Below are positions 33,303 to 40,481 of a stretch of 64,000 nucleotides of DNA, one piece after another. The position numbers and the translations under genes were made by a program. Under the pieces are notes generated by a model, which saw only the letters and a list, made by a program, of their open reading frames with translations, did no database searches and was not told where the DNA came from. Every line of letters starts with the position of its first letter. The first letter of the stretch is position 1. This DNA comes from Desulforapulum autotrophicum (GTDB taxonomy: Bacteria > Desulfobacterota > Desulfobacteria > Desulfobacterales > Desulfolunaceae). Location of the stretch: positions 1 through 64,000 of the forward strand of contig DYJE01000003.1 of NCBI GenBank assembly GCA_020723285.1, given 5' to 3'.

Positions 33303-34475
33303 ATGATTGGATTAAGGGAAAAAGTGTTCACAAGTCTTGTTGTGTCGATTTTAGTGTTCGTTTTGGCTTCGCCATGCAGGGCAGTAAGCGCCGCTGAAAT
33401 CGTGATTGGCCAGTCCTGCGCCCTTTCAGGCCCGAACAAGCTCCTTGGGATGGGTATGAAAAACGGGGCACAACTCTATTTTGATCAAGTGAACTCCAAA
33501 GGTGGAATAAATGGAAAAAAGATCAGGATGATAACTTACGATGACGGTTATGAGCCCGATCGATGTCTGTCCAATACTGAAAAACTGATTGAAAAAGACA
33601 AAGTGTTTCTCCTTTTTGGTTATGTGGGAACTCCCACATCCAAAGTCGCTGTTCCTGTTGCCGTTAAAAAGAAAGTCCCCTTTTTTGCCCCCTTTACCGG
33701 CGCGAATTTTTTAAGAAACCCGCTCAAACGTGAAGTGTTTAATATCAGGGCAAGCTATTATCAGGAAACTGAAATGATGGTGGATCGCCTGATCAACGAA
33801 CTCGGGTTAAAAAAGATTTCCGTTTTTTATCAGAATGACGCCTATGGCGAGGAGGGTCTTGCGGGTACACGGCTGGCTCTTGAGCGGCGTAAGATGAAAA
33901 TCTTTAACTCGGCGCACTACGAACGGAATACGACGAACGTGACAGATGCCGTCAGGCTGTTCTCCGGCTCGTCACCCGACGCGGTGATTATGATAGGAAC
34001 CTATTCGGCCTGCGCTGAGCTGGTGAAAAGTTTGAGGAGCAATCGAAGCAGGATCGTGTTTCTGAACGTTTCGTTTGTCGGAGCGGACGCGTTGGGCGGG
34101 ATTCTCGCCAACAAAGGCGTGGGGGTCGTCGTGACCCAGGTGACACCCTTTCCCTATTATACAAAAATACCGGTGGTCCATGAATATAAAACCCTGCTCA
34201 ACCGTATGATGCCGGATGAAAGTCCGGGCTATCCCTCCATGGAAGGTTATCTCGCAGCTAAAACGTTATGCGCCATTCTTCAGACAACGCCAGTGATGAC
34301 TCGCGATGCTTTTATCTCACATGCTGAAAAACTGAAATCTCTGGACCTCGGCGGTTTTACTGTTTCTTTCAGTCCCACAAGCCACCAGGGTTCGGATATG
34401 GTCAATCTCACCCAGATAGGTCCGGGCGGATACCCTGAACGGATCGATACCCTACGGAGAATCAGAGAGTATTGA
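33303..34475 (+). CDS. Branched-chain amino acid-type ABC substrate-binding protein
   Basis: Periplasmic type-I binding protein, 390 residues. The ATG at 33303 follows AGAAGGAGG at about 12 bp and opens a standard Sec signal (to about residue 31, CRAVSA). The mature part begins EIVIGQSCALSGPNKLLG, the LivJ/K-like opening, followed by GMKNGAQLYFDQVNSKGGING and SVFYQNDAYGEEGL. No permease or ATPase genes are adjacent, so the protein may serve a distant transporter or act as a sensor partner for the divergent hybrid kinase at 30814-33054. A terminator follows at 34488. Confidence 0.9.
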   Translation: MIGLREKVFTSLVVSILVFVLASPCRAVSAAEIVIGQSCALSGPNKLLGMGMKNGAQLYFDQVNSKGGINGKKIRMITYDDGYEPDRCLSNTEKLIEKDKVFLLFGYVGTPTSKVAVPVAVKKKVPFFAPFTGANFLRNPLKREVFNIRASYYQETEMMVDRLINELGLKKISVFYQNDAYGEEGLAGTRLALERRKMKIFNSAHYERNTTNVTDAVRLFSGSSPDAVIMIGTYSACAELVKSLRSNRSRIVFLNVSFVGADALGGILANKGVGVVVTQVTPFPYYTKIPVVHEYKTLLNRMMPDESPGYPSMEGYLAAKTLCAILQTTPVMTRDAFISHAEKLKSLDLGGFTVSFSPTSHQGSDMVNLTQIGPGGYPERIDTLRRIREY

Positions 34476-34487
34476 ACCATAAAAGGG

Positions 34488-34530
34488 AAGGCGCTGACCG
34501 TCATGCCATTATGCGGCGCGGCGCCTTTTT
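34488..34530 (+). terminator. Rho-independent terminator after the binding-protein gene
   Basis: AAGGCGC (34488-34494) pairs with GCGCCTT (34521-34527), then TTT continues. A small GCGGCGCGGCGCC-rich stretch precedes the T-run. It lies 13 bp after the stop codon at 34475, as expected for the end of that transcript. Confidence 0.7.
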
Positions 34531-34736
34531 ATTCATCGTGACGCGATTCTAAAAACATCTTTTTACGTTCAGCATCCATCCAATACATGTCCGAATCTCG
34601 TTCAGATACTTTAAAAAAACCTGATCCCTTGTTGAAACGGAGTTGATGCTCATAAAATCATGATAATTTCTCTGTACATGGAATCTGATTTTTAGTAATG
34701 TCGCCGATTCAAACCGTATGAAGGGGTTATAGAAGG

Positions 34737-34973
34737 ATGTTAAAAGGAAATACAAAAGTTTGTTCAAGATGTGGGGAAGATAAACCGGTAAGCGAATTCT
34801 ATACACAGAAAGGCGGTAGATCCGGCTTACGGGCAGCGTGTAAAAAATGCTTTATCAGGGCGAATTCAGAATACCGTTCAAAGAGAAAAAACGGTGTCAG
34901 ATATGGTTCTAAAGATTATTTTCTTGAACTGAAGCGCAGGAAGGAAGAGTCTGCTAAATTAAGAGAACTTTAA
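34737..34973 (+). CDS. Small zinc-ribbon-like protein
   Basis: Function unknown. The 78-residue protein has a CSRCGEDKPVSEFYTQKGG segment and a second Cys pair in CKKC, the Cys4 zinc ribbon often seen at the N-terminus of phage and plasmid HNH-type proteins (CxxCGxxKPxSEFYxxxxxRxGLRxxCKxC). The rest is strongly basic and helical, and there is no HNH nuclease motif. AGAAGG directly precedes the ATG. It stands alone and may be a mobile-element remnant or a small nucleic-acid-binding protein. Confidence 0.65.
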   Translation: MLKGNTKVCSRCGEDKPVSEFYTQKGGRSGLRAACKKCFIRANSEYRSKRKNGVRYGSKDYFLELKRRKEESAKLREL

Positions 34974-35073
34974 GAATTTTCAACATGTGTTGAATTGACG
35001 GGCTATATCATGCGTCAAGTCTCATTCAGAGACTAATTCCGATTGACGTATGAACTGATGGTTTTATGAAATG

Positions 35074-35110
35074 ACAAAGGGACGGGTGTTTGATATCCTG
35101 CCCCTTTGTT
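35074..35110 (-). terminator. Hairpin downstream of the PhoH-like gene
   Basis: On the plus strand ACAAAGGGACGGG (35074-35086) pairs with CTGCCCCTTTGTT (35098-35110), imperfectly. It begins 11 bp beyond the stop of the minus-strand gene. On that strand the hairpin is followed by a weak T-rich tract, so terminator function is likely but not strong. Confidence 0.5.
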
Positions 35111-35120
35111 GCCTCACATA

Positions 35121-36449
35121 TCAGAGAAGCTCTACGCCTATCTTGGCGAGTTCTGATCGGACTGAGGTTTTAAATTTGATGGACGCAACGATATCCTGAC
35201 CTTGAAGTCTGCTTGAGGCATAGGCAAGGCCACTTGAAATTTTGTCAAGACGCCGACGTCTGTCGATCTGGTCAAGGTCTCCGGTAAAAATGACTTTCGA
35301 ACCCTCTCCGGCCCGTGTGATGATGGTCTTGACCTGATGGGGCGTCAGGTTCTGGGCTTCGTCGATAATCAAAAGGCACTTCCAGAACGTGGTACCCCGG
35401 ATGTAATCCAGCGGCTCGATTTCAATCTTCTTTTCAAGAACCAGTTTTTCGATGAGATCCTTATTCTTCGGGTCCATTTCCTTCATGATCGACAGGTTCT
35501 GCCAGATGGGACGAAGCCAGGGACCCATTTTTTCATGAATATCTCCGGGGAGGAACCCCATGTTGTCCCGGTCTTCCAGGTGCACCATGGGTCGGCTCAC
35601 CAGGATCTGGCGGTACTGGCTTTTCATGGCCAGAGCCGCGGCCAGGGCGAGCAGCGTTTTTCCCGTTCCCGCACCGCCTTCAAGAAATATCAGACTGATG
35701 TCCGGATTGGTCAGGAGATAAAGGGCGATGTACTGGGGCCAGTTGACGATAGGGACTTCCGAGTCTGGTCCGGAGTAAGGACGGATACCAAAGGCCTGGA
35801 TGTTTTTATTGATGATCTGGAAATACCCGTTGTGTCTGACGGCAGCGAAATGTTCGCCTTCCTCCGTCCGTTCATCCGGCCGTTTCATGTCGCCGGTCCA
35901 GTCGCTGACGCAGACGACGCCGCTGTTCAGGGGAATGTCCCCGTGTTTTTTTTTGACGTATTCGAAAGTGAAGTTTTCTGTATCGATGATCTCTGCCGGG
36001 ACCTTGATTCTGGGCAGGATGTCATCGGTGTTCTTTTCCGCCTGGTTCCTGTAGTAATCTTCGGCTTCGAATCCCAGTTCCCTCGCCTTGATCCTCATCA
36101 TGCTGTCTTTGGAGACGATGGAAACACGGGGGTAGGAATCCATAAGGCCGTTGGCTGTTGAGAGAATGTGATGATCGCTGATTTTGGGGTCCAGAAACGA
36201 GATTTTATCCCAGGTCATTTTTTTTGCGATCATCAGACCTGGGTGATTGCCCTGGCGAAGTTCCTCAATGTTCCGGATGGCTTCACGGGCGTCGTAGCCG
36301 ATATCCGGGCGGCCTTTCAGGCCGTCAAGTTCTTCGAGGACTTTCCATGGAATGCAGGCCGTGACTCCTTTCTGCATCAGGTAGGTCAGGCAGGATGGAT
36401 CATGGACCAGCGTGCTCGTGTCGACAACTTTGATGCTTTTGCTTTTCAT
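35121..36449 (-). CDS. PIN domain-containing PhoH-like ATPase
   Basis: A 442-residue fusion of an N-terminal PIN ribonuclease-type domain and a PhoH/superfamily-1-like ATPase. The PIN part starts KVVDTSTLVHDPSC with the first acidic residue in place, and includes a later acidic SDHHILSTA segment. The ATPase part has Walker A GGAGTGKTLLALA near residue 255, VSRPMV, a Walker B LLIIDEAQN and a sensor-like IFTGDLDQID. The family is thought to unwind and cut RNA, although the role in most bacteria is unclear. Monocistronic, with a hairpin after it. Confidence 0.92.
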   Translation of the reverse strand: MKSKSIKVVDTSTLVHDPSCLTYLMQKGVTACIPWKVLEELDGLKGRPDIGYDAREAIRNIEELRQGNHPGLMIAKKMTWDKISFLDPKISDHHILSTANGLMDSYPRVSIVSKDSMMRIKARELGFEAEDYYRNQAEKNTDDILPRIKVPAEIIDTENFTFEYVKKKHGDIPLNSGVVCVSDWTGDMKRPDERTEEGEHFAAVRHNGYFQIINKNIQAFGIRPYSGPDSEVPIVNWPQYIALYLLTNPDISLIFLEGGAGTGKTLLALAAALAMKSQYRQILVSRPMVHLEDRDNMGFLPGDIHEKMGPWLRPIWQNLSIMKEMDPKNKDLIEKLVLEKKIEIEPLDYIRGTTFWKCLLIIDEAQNLTPHQVKTIITRAGEGSKVIFTGDLDQIDRRRRLDKISSGLAYASSRLQGQDIVASIKFKTSVRSELAKIGVELL

Positions 36450-36647
36450 AGAACTCCTTTCTGATCTGAGAACGTTGTTAAGGAAGGATTGATTTCATTC
36501 TATACCAATGCGGAATGAAATCAAAGATCAATGGAAGGGAATGCTGATAAAAAGTTGGGAAAGGTCTGATGCGCTATAAAAAATACAATCAGAACATAAT
36601 CATGGGATTATGGACGGCGGGAATAATCCGCCGCCCATGAAATATGG

Positions 36648-37742
36648 CTATTCGAAGGCACTGAAATCCACGCCGCGCATGCCGCCGCGGAGTTTGAACC
36701 ATTCGGTTTCGCCGGCCGGAGGTTTGACGATATCTTCGGGTTTTTTTCGGATCAGGCTGATGGCGTCGGCGGGACAGGTGGAAATACAGATTCCGCAGCC
36801 GATGCACTTGTCTTTCAGCACGGTGTAGGCCCCATCGTTTTCTTCGATGGCGTTGATCTGGCAGCGTTCGTCTTTGCATACCCCGCAGGATGCACAGGCT
36901 TCACCGTCGATTTCCGCGTAATAATGGGCGTTTACGGCGTTGTTGATGCCCAGTTCGTTGATGGATCTGAGAACGCCGCAACAGCAGCCGCAGCAGTTGC
37001 AGATGTAGATATGGCCGTGTTCGAAATTGCTGGTCAGGTGAACCAGGCCCGCTTCTTCCGATTTCCTCAGAACTTCGTATGCTTCTTCCTTGCTGATGGG
37101 GCGTGCACCCATGGGGTGGTTGTCGAAGATTCCGGGGACCGGGGCGATGGCCAGGCAGACTTCCATGGGTTTGTCGCAGCGCTGATCGAGCAGTTCTTTT
37201 TCTTTCTTGCAGATGCAGTCGTTGACGGCAAAGGATTGTCCCTTTTCGATGATCCTTGATATGCGCTCGTATGGCATGGCGATCTGGAGGCTTTCCGAGG
37301 AAATTTCCTCTTCTACCGGAACGACCTGCATGAGCTGAGGCGTGTTGCTGAAAAACTGGGGGCCGTAGAAGGGGGCATAAGCTTCACAGAGTTCGGCGAA
37401 TTCCTTGGTCATGTGTTTGAGCTGGAATTCGTAAATGCCGAAAACCCAGGGCAGCATCTTGAACATTTTGACCGTTCCGAAGTCCACGCCGAACAACTGT
37501 CCTTTGTGCCACATATGAGTCAGTTTTTCATCGAGCCCTTCAAGAGGGATTTTTGTTCGGGCAGCGACCTGGTCCGGAGTTTCGAAAGTCAGTCTGAGTT
37601 TGCAGAAAAGTTCCGCTTCATCCGGTGCGAAGATCAGTTTGAGAAGCTTGATTTCAATACCGTTCTCCGTGGCCGGGAATCCGTTGGGAAGGGTGTCGAG
37701 CACCTCCGCCAGTTTTTTGTAGATGCTTTCTGTGTCAGGCAT
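36648..37742 (-). CDS. 4Fe-4S dicluster protein with cysteine-rich middle
   Basis: A 364-residue cytoplasmic iron-sulfur protein. The N-terminal 80 residues look like a winged helix (LFCKLRLTFETPDQVA, then LTHMWHKGQLF). A middle region has scattered cysteines, NDCICKKE and a dense CNCCGCCCG cluster. The C-terminal part has two ferredoxin motifs, CASCGVCKDERC (unusual spacing) and CIGCGICISTCP. The conserved architecture is familiar from sulfate reducers and methanogens, but no reaction is established. It is 26 bp after a TetR gene and so probably in its operon. The dense Cys run could bind a third cluster. Confidence 0.75.
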   Translation of the reverse strand: MPDTESIYKKLAEVLDTLPNGFPATENGIEIKLLKLIFAPDEAELFCKLRLTFETPDQVAARTKIPLEGLDEKLTHMWHKGQLFGVDFGTVKMFKMLPWVFGIYEFQLKHMTKEFAELCEAYAPFYGPQFFSNTPQLMQVVPVEEEISSESLQIAMPYERISRIIEKGQSFAVNDCICKKEKELLDQRCDKPMEVCLAIAPVPGIFDNHPMGARPISKEEAYEVLRKSEEAGLVHLTSNFEHGHIYICNCCGCCCGVLRSINELGINNAVNAHYYAEIDGEACASCGVCKDERCQINAIEENDGAYTVLKDKCIGCGICISTCPADAISLIRKKPEDIVKPPAGETEWFKLRGGMRGVDFSAFE

Positions 37743-37768
37743 GGTTTTCCCCCTTGGTTTTTGGATGT

Positions 37769-38374
37769 TTATTCATATTTCAGCCCGAAATAAAGGGATC
37801 GGGTGATGACGTTTTTAAGATGATCCGACGGGTCTTTGATGAAACCGTCGATGACGAGCATGGCGTATCCATGGACGATGGACCATGCGGCCATGGCCAG
37901 TTCGAAGGTGTCGTGCGGCCTGATCAGGTTATTCGACTGGCACTCTGCGATGCAGGTGTAGAGAATCATGAAGGCTTCCCTTGAGCGTTCGTCAAGGGCC
38001 GGTGATGTATGGTGCTCACCGGAGGCGAACATCACACGGTAGTGCGAGGGATATGCCGTGGCGAAATCGATGTAAGCGAGGCCGCTTTCCTGGAAACGGG
38101 TCAAAAGATCGTCCTTGTTCCGATCGAAACGGCGGAACGTGTCCTGGATCACCATGTCGAAACCCTCGATGGCCACGGCGGAAAGGAGATCGTCCTTGTC
38201 TTTGAAATGTCTGTAAGGGGCAGAATGGCTGACCCCGGCTTTTTTTGCCACTTCCCGGATGGACAGGCTTTTCACGCCATTTTCCGCGATCATGGCAAGA
38301 GCCGCGTCGATGAGAGCCTTTCTGAGATTCCCGTGGTGATAGGTTGTGTTTTCTTTTTTTAATGTGTCTTTCAT
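37769..38374 (-). CDS. TetR family transcriptional regulator
   Basis: A 201-residue regulator with the helix-turn-helix SIREVAKKAGVSHSAPYRHFKDKDDLL and a C-terminal domain with the WHG-type signature (MAAWSIVHGYAML). I chose the ATG at 38374 because homology begins KKENTTYHHGNLRKALI soon after; the frame is open further upstream to 38437. No good ribosome-binding site is visible. Two near-identical palindromic sites lie just upstream (38391-38410 and 38442-38461), so autoregulation is likely, and the downstream iron-sulfur gene would be co-regulated. Confidence 0.9.
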   Translation of the reverse strand: MKDTLKKENTTYHHGNLRKALIDAALAMIAENGVKSLSIREVAKKAGVSHSAPYRHFKDKDDLLSAVAIEGFDMVIQDTFRRFDRNKDDLLTRFQESGLAYIDFATAYPSHYRVMFASGEHHTSPALDERSREAFMILYTCIAECQSNNLIRPHDTFELAMAAWSIVHGYAMLVIDGFIKDPSDHLKNVITRSLYFGLKYE

Positions 38375-38390
38375 GCGTGCCGCGTGTTTG

Positions 38391-38410
38391 ATGTTGTCAA
38401 TGTCAACATT
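38391..38410. promoter_or_regulatory. TetR-type operator, copy 1
   Basis: ATGTTGTCAATGTCAACATT carries the imperfect palindrome ATGTTG...CAACAT. Its reverse complement occurs at 38442-38461 with 19 of 20 bases identical. It lies 17 bp before the TetR start codon, an expected place for autorepression. Confidence 0.6.
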
Positions 38411-38441
38411 GATACGGGTTCTGAGGCACAATGTCAAATGA

Positions 38442-38461
38442 AATGTTTACATTGACAACAT
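38442..38461. promoter_or_regulatory. TetR-type operator, copy 2 (inverted)
   Basis: AATGTTTACATTGACAACAT is the inverted second copy of the site at 38391-38410, with one base different. The two sites are 51 bp apart centre to centre, about five helical turns, which would let bound dimers face the same side of the DNA. The hgcB stop is at 38526, so this site lies between hgcB and the TetR gene. Confidence 0.6.
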
Positions 38462-38525
38462 TTGATGGGGGCACAATCGGAATGACGCGCATGATCCCAT
38501 CAGGAAAACGAGATGGGCCGATAGT

Positions 38526-38819
38526 TCAGCAGCAGCCTCCGCCTGGTCCGCAGGCGGCTTTTTCCGGTCCTTTGATCCAGGTCTGGATGATGTATGCCGC
38601 GCAACCCACTCCGGGAGAGACCCTGATGGCTTTTGTCGGACAGTTCAGGGCGCAGGCTCCACATTCCATGCATCCGTCGCGGTCGATGATAGCCGCCTTG
38701 CCGCCGCTAATTGTGAAAACCTGATGCGGACAGACGGTTTCGCATGCTCCGCAGCCGACACACTGGTCGCGGCGGAGTTCTATGGTGGTGACATTTTTAA
38801 TGTATCTGAAATCTTTCAT
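38526..38819 (-). CDS. hgcB: Mercury methylation ferredoxin HgcB
   Basis: HgcB reduces the corrinoid of HgcA during mercury methylation and probably binds the mercury substrate. The 97-residue protein has two CxxCxxCxxxC motifs (Cys20-Cys30 and Cys50-Cys60), a separate Cys73 in the GVGCAAYI segment and a C-terminal vicinal pair Cys96-Cys97 in GPGGGCC. These match the conserved Cys73 and terminal Cys-Cys known from the ND132 enzyme. An extra Cys90 lies close to the tail. It starts 9 bp after hgcA, as in known methylators. Assignment is made from these motifs plus the hgcA context. Confidence 0.93.
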   Translation of the reverse strand: MKDFRYIKNVTTIELRRDQCVGCGACETVCPHQVFTISGGKAAIIDRDGCMECGACALNCPTKAIRVSPGVGCAAYIIQTWIKGPEKAACGPGGGCC

Positions 38820-38828
38820 GGCTTTTCC

Positions 38829-40040
38829 TTACTTATAAGCGGACATCATCCACAGGATAAGTCCTGCCACGACGGCTCCGATTTGAAAGGGCATGGAACG
38901 TTTCATTTCTTTTTCCACACCCGATGGCGATGTGAACGGTGTGGCACCGGTAAAGTTCATGGCAAGCCAGGAGCTCACCGCTGTTGAAACAAAGACAAGG
39001 CCGAGGAATCCTGAAATACCCCAGGAGCGGGAAAAGGCGAGGGCGGTGGGGATTGTGAGGACGAGGCCCGCCACAGCGCCCTTGATGGAAAAGAACGAAC
39101 CGGGCAGCCTGTTCAGAAACGCCGGGGTGAAAACGGCTCCAGCCACCACACCGGCCAAAAGGGTGGCTCCGGCGGTTATACCTCTCTGGAAAAATGCAGT
39201 GAAAGAGAAGAAACCCGGCCCGAATCCAGAAAGAACGGCCAAAGCAAGGAGGGCCATCACCGCCGGTTTCGCCGCGATGGACAGTTCCACCGGAACAAGG
39301 ATCAGACGCTCCGCCAGATTGAACGATAGCCGCCGCATCTCCGGCCGGGCCTTCATTCCATCGGCCATGAACGACGGAATGTCCTGTGACGATACTGGCC
39401 CCCAGATCACGCTGAAACCCGTCTGCTTTTTGACGGACATTGCAGAAACCCCTGCGGCTCCAAGCTGCGGGAGGATGATGTTCCGGTGGCTCACCACACC
39501 CGACAGCCTGACCTGGCGTATCCTGTTCACAAGCTCTTCGGTTCCGAAGGTCTTTTTTCCTGCGGCGCACCAAACATTGATACCACGGGTGTCGAGAACA
39601 AGGATGAAGGCATGGGCGGTTTTCAGGTGGGATCGCACATGATCGAACGTCAGCTTGTAGTTGGCAGTGACCAGAACTGGGGAGGATGCGTCCGGATGGC
39701 CCACCGCGTAAAGGCCCGGAGCGACTTTGTGGGTGTTGCGATTCACATTCAGCCGGACAAGAAGGTTGGACAGAGTGTCTCTCACGCTCAAATCCGTTTT
39801 GACGCGTGGAGCAAAGCCCTCGGTGGTCATGACAAAGCCGTCCACATAGGGACAAATGGCGTAACCTGCCCGCTCATGGGGGCTTGATGCGGGACCTGCG
39901 GGAGGACCGCAGCAGGGTGTATCGTCGGTGGCAAGGGCCGGTGATGAAAGAATAAACGGGGTGAACGAGGTCAATCCCTTGTGTTCCATTTTTTGTTCAT
40001 CGTTACACCCGCATGCGGGGGCGAAGGGCTTGATATCCAT
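38829..40040 (-). CDS. hgcA: Mercury methylating corrinoid protein HgcA
   Basis: Membrane corrinoid protein that transfers a methyl group to Hg(II), making methylmercury. The unique cap-helix motif NVWCAAGK is at residues 155-162; Cys158 is the lower-axial cobalt ligand expected from the known family. The C-terminal half (from about 235) has about five membrane helices. The ATG at 40040 has AAGGA upstream; the longer in-frame start at 40112 lies inside arsR. At 403 residues it exceeds the 338-residue ND132 protein, the difference being an N-terminal extension of about 65 residues with Cys10, Cys12, Cys43, Cys44 and Cys63. It follows arsR by two bases and precedes hgcB, so the three form an operon. 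Confidence 0.95.
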   Translation of the reverse strand: MDIKPFAPACGCNDEQKMEHKGLTSFTPFILSSPALATDDTPCCGPPAGPASSPHERAGYAICPYVDGFVMTTEGFAPRVKTDLSVRDTLSNLLVRLNVNRNTHKVAPGLYAVGHPDASSPVLVTANYKLTFDHVRSHLKTAHAFILVLDTRGINVWCAAGKKTFGTEELVNRIRQVRLSGVVSHRNIILPQLGAAGVSAMSVKKQTGFSVIWGPVSSQDIPSFMADGMKARPEMRRLSFNLAERLILVPVELSIAAKPAVMALLALAVLSGFGPGFFSFTAFFQRGITAGATLLAGVVAGAVFTPAFLNRLPGSFFSIKGAVAGLVLTIPTALAFSRSWGISGFLGLVFVSTAVSSWLAMNFTGATPFTSPSGVEKEMKRSMPFQIGAVVAGLILWMMSAYK

Positions 40041-40042
40041 AA

Positions 40043-40342
40043 TCAATCCTTGATCAGCCGTTCCACGGCATTCTGGAACGCGTTCAGCGTTTCCCGGTTG
40101 ATGCAGTAACACGTTTTCGGACCTTCAACCTCACCCCGGATCAGACCCGCGTCTTTCAAAGATTTCAGGTGCTGGCTTACGGTGGACTGAGACAGGGGGA
40201 AAATACTGACGATTTCCCCGCAGATGCACTGGTCGATGGCTTTGAGGTGCTCGATGATCCGTATCCGTGCGGGATGGGCCATTGCCTTGAACATTCTGGC
40301 CAGATCGTCATGGGTGAGGTGTGTTGATGATGTTGGGCTCAA
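40043..40342 (-). CDS. ArsR family regulator of the hgc operon
   Basis: A 99-residue winged-helix repressor-type protein. It has the SQSTVSQHLKSLKDAGLI recognition helix and a Cys39-x-Cys41 pair (QCICGE), placed like the ELCVCDL metal-sensing motif of ArsR/SmtB proteins, plus a second pair CYC at 78-80. It could sense As(III), Hg(II) or a related soft metal, but that is inference; other ArsR relatives next to hgcA are known. Its stop lies two bases before hgcA. Two inverted repeats in the 140 bp upstream are candidate operators. Confidence 0.92.
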   Translation of the reverse strand: MSPTSSTHLTHDDLARMFKAMAHPARIRIIEHLKAIDQCICGEIVSIFPLSQSTVSQHLKSLKDAGLIRGEVEGPKTCYCINRETLNAFQNAVERLIKD

Positions 40343-40362
40343 AGGCTTATCCTTTCTGTTAA

Positions 40363-40385
40363 ATCGTTAATCTACGATAAACGAT
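40363..40385. promoter_or_regulatory. Candidate ArsR operator near the arsR start
   Basis: ATCGTT (40363-40368) and AACGAT (40380-40385) form an inverted repeat, with an internal ACGAT that pairs alternatively. It begins 21 bp upstream of the arsR start codon at 40342, a normal site for autorepression of an arsR-hgcA-hgcB transcript. Confidence 0.4.
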
Positions 40386-40419
40386 AAAAAAGAACGGGTC
40401 AACCCATTTCTTGAAGCCC

Positions 40420-40441
40420 ATATCTTAAAATTTAAAGATAT
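40420..40441. promoter_or_regulatory. 22-bp near-perfect palindrome upstream of arsR-hgcAB
   Basis: ATATCTTAAAA (40420-40430) and TTTAAAGATAT (40431-40441) are reverse complements with one mismatched position per arm. It is very AT-rich and lies about 80 bp before the arsR start, where an operator or a promoter element would be placed. The radical SAM gene ends at 40482, so a terminator role for that gene is also possible. Confidence 0.4.
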
Positions 40442-40481
40442 TTCAATCCAGGCCCCGGTTTAGACGAACAAATTCCGAGGA

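Noticed and set aside
38833-39855. Long open frame in another frame of the minus strand within hgcA
   Set aside because: The hgcA frame has the diagnostic motif and membrane helices; the other is Arg/Pro/Cys-rich out-of-frame translation.
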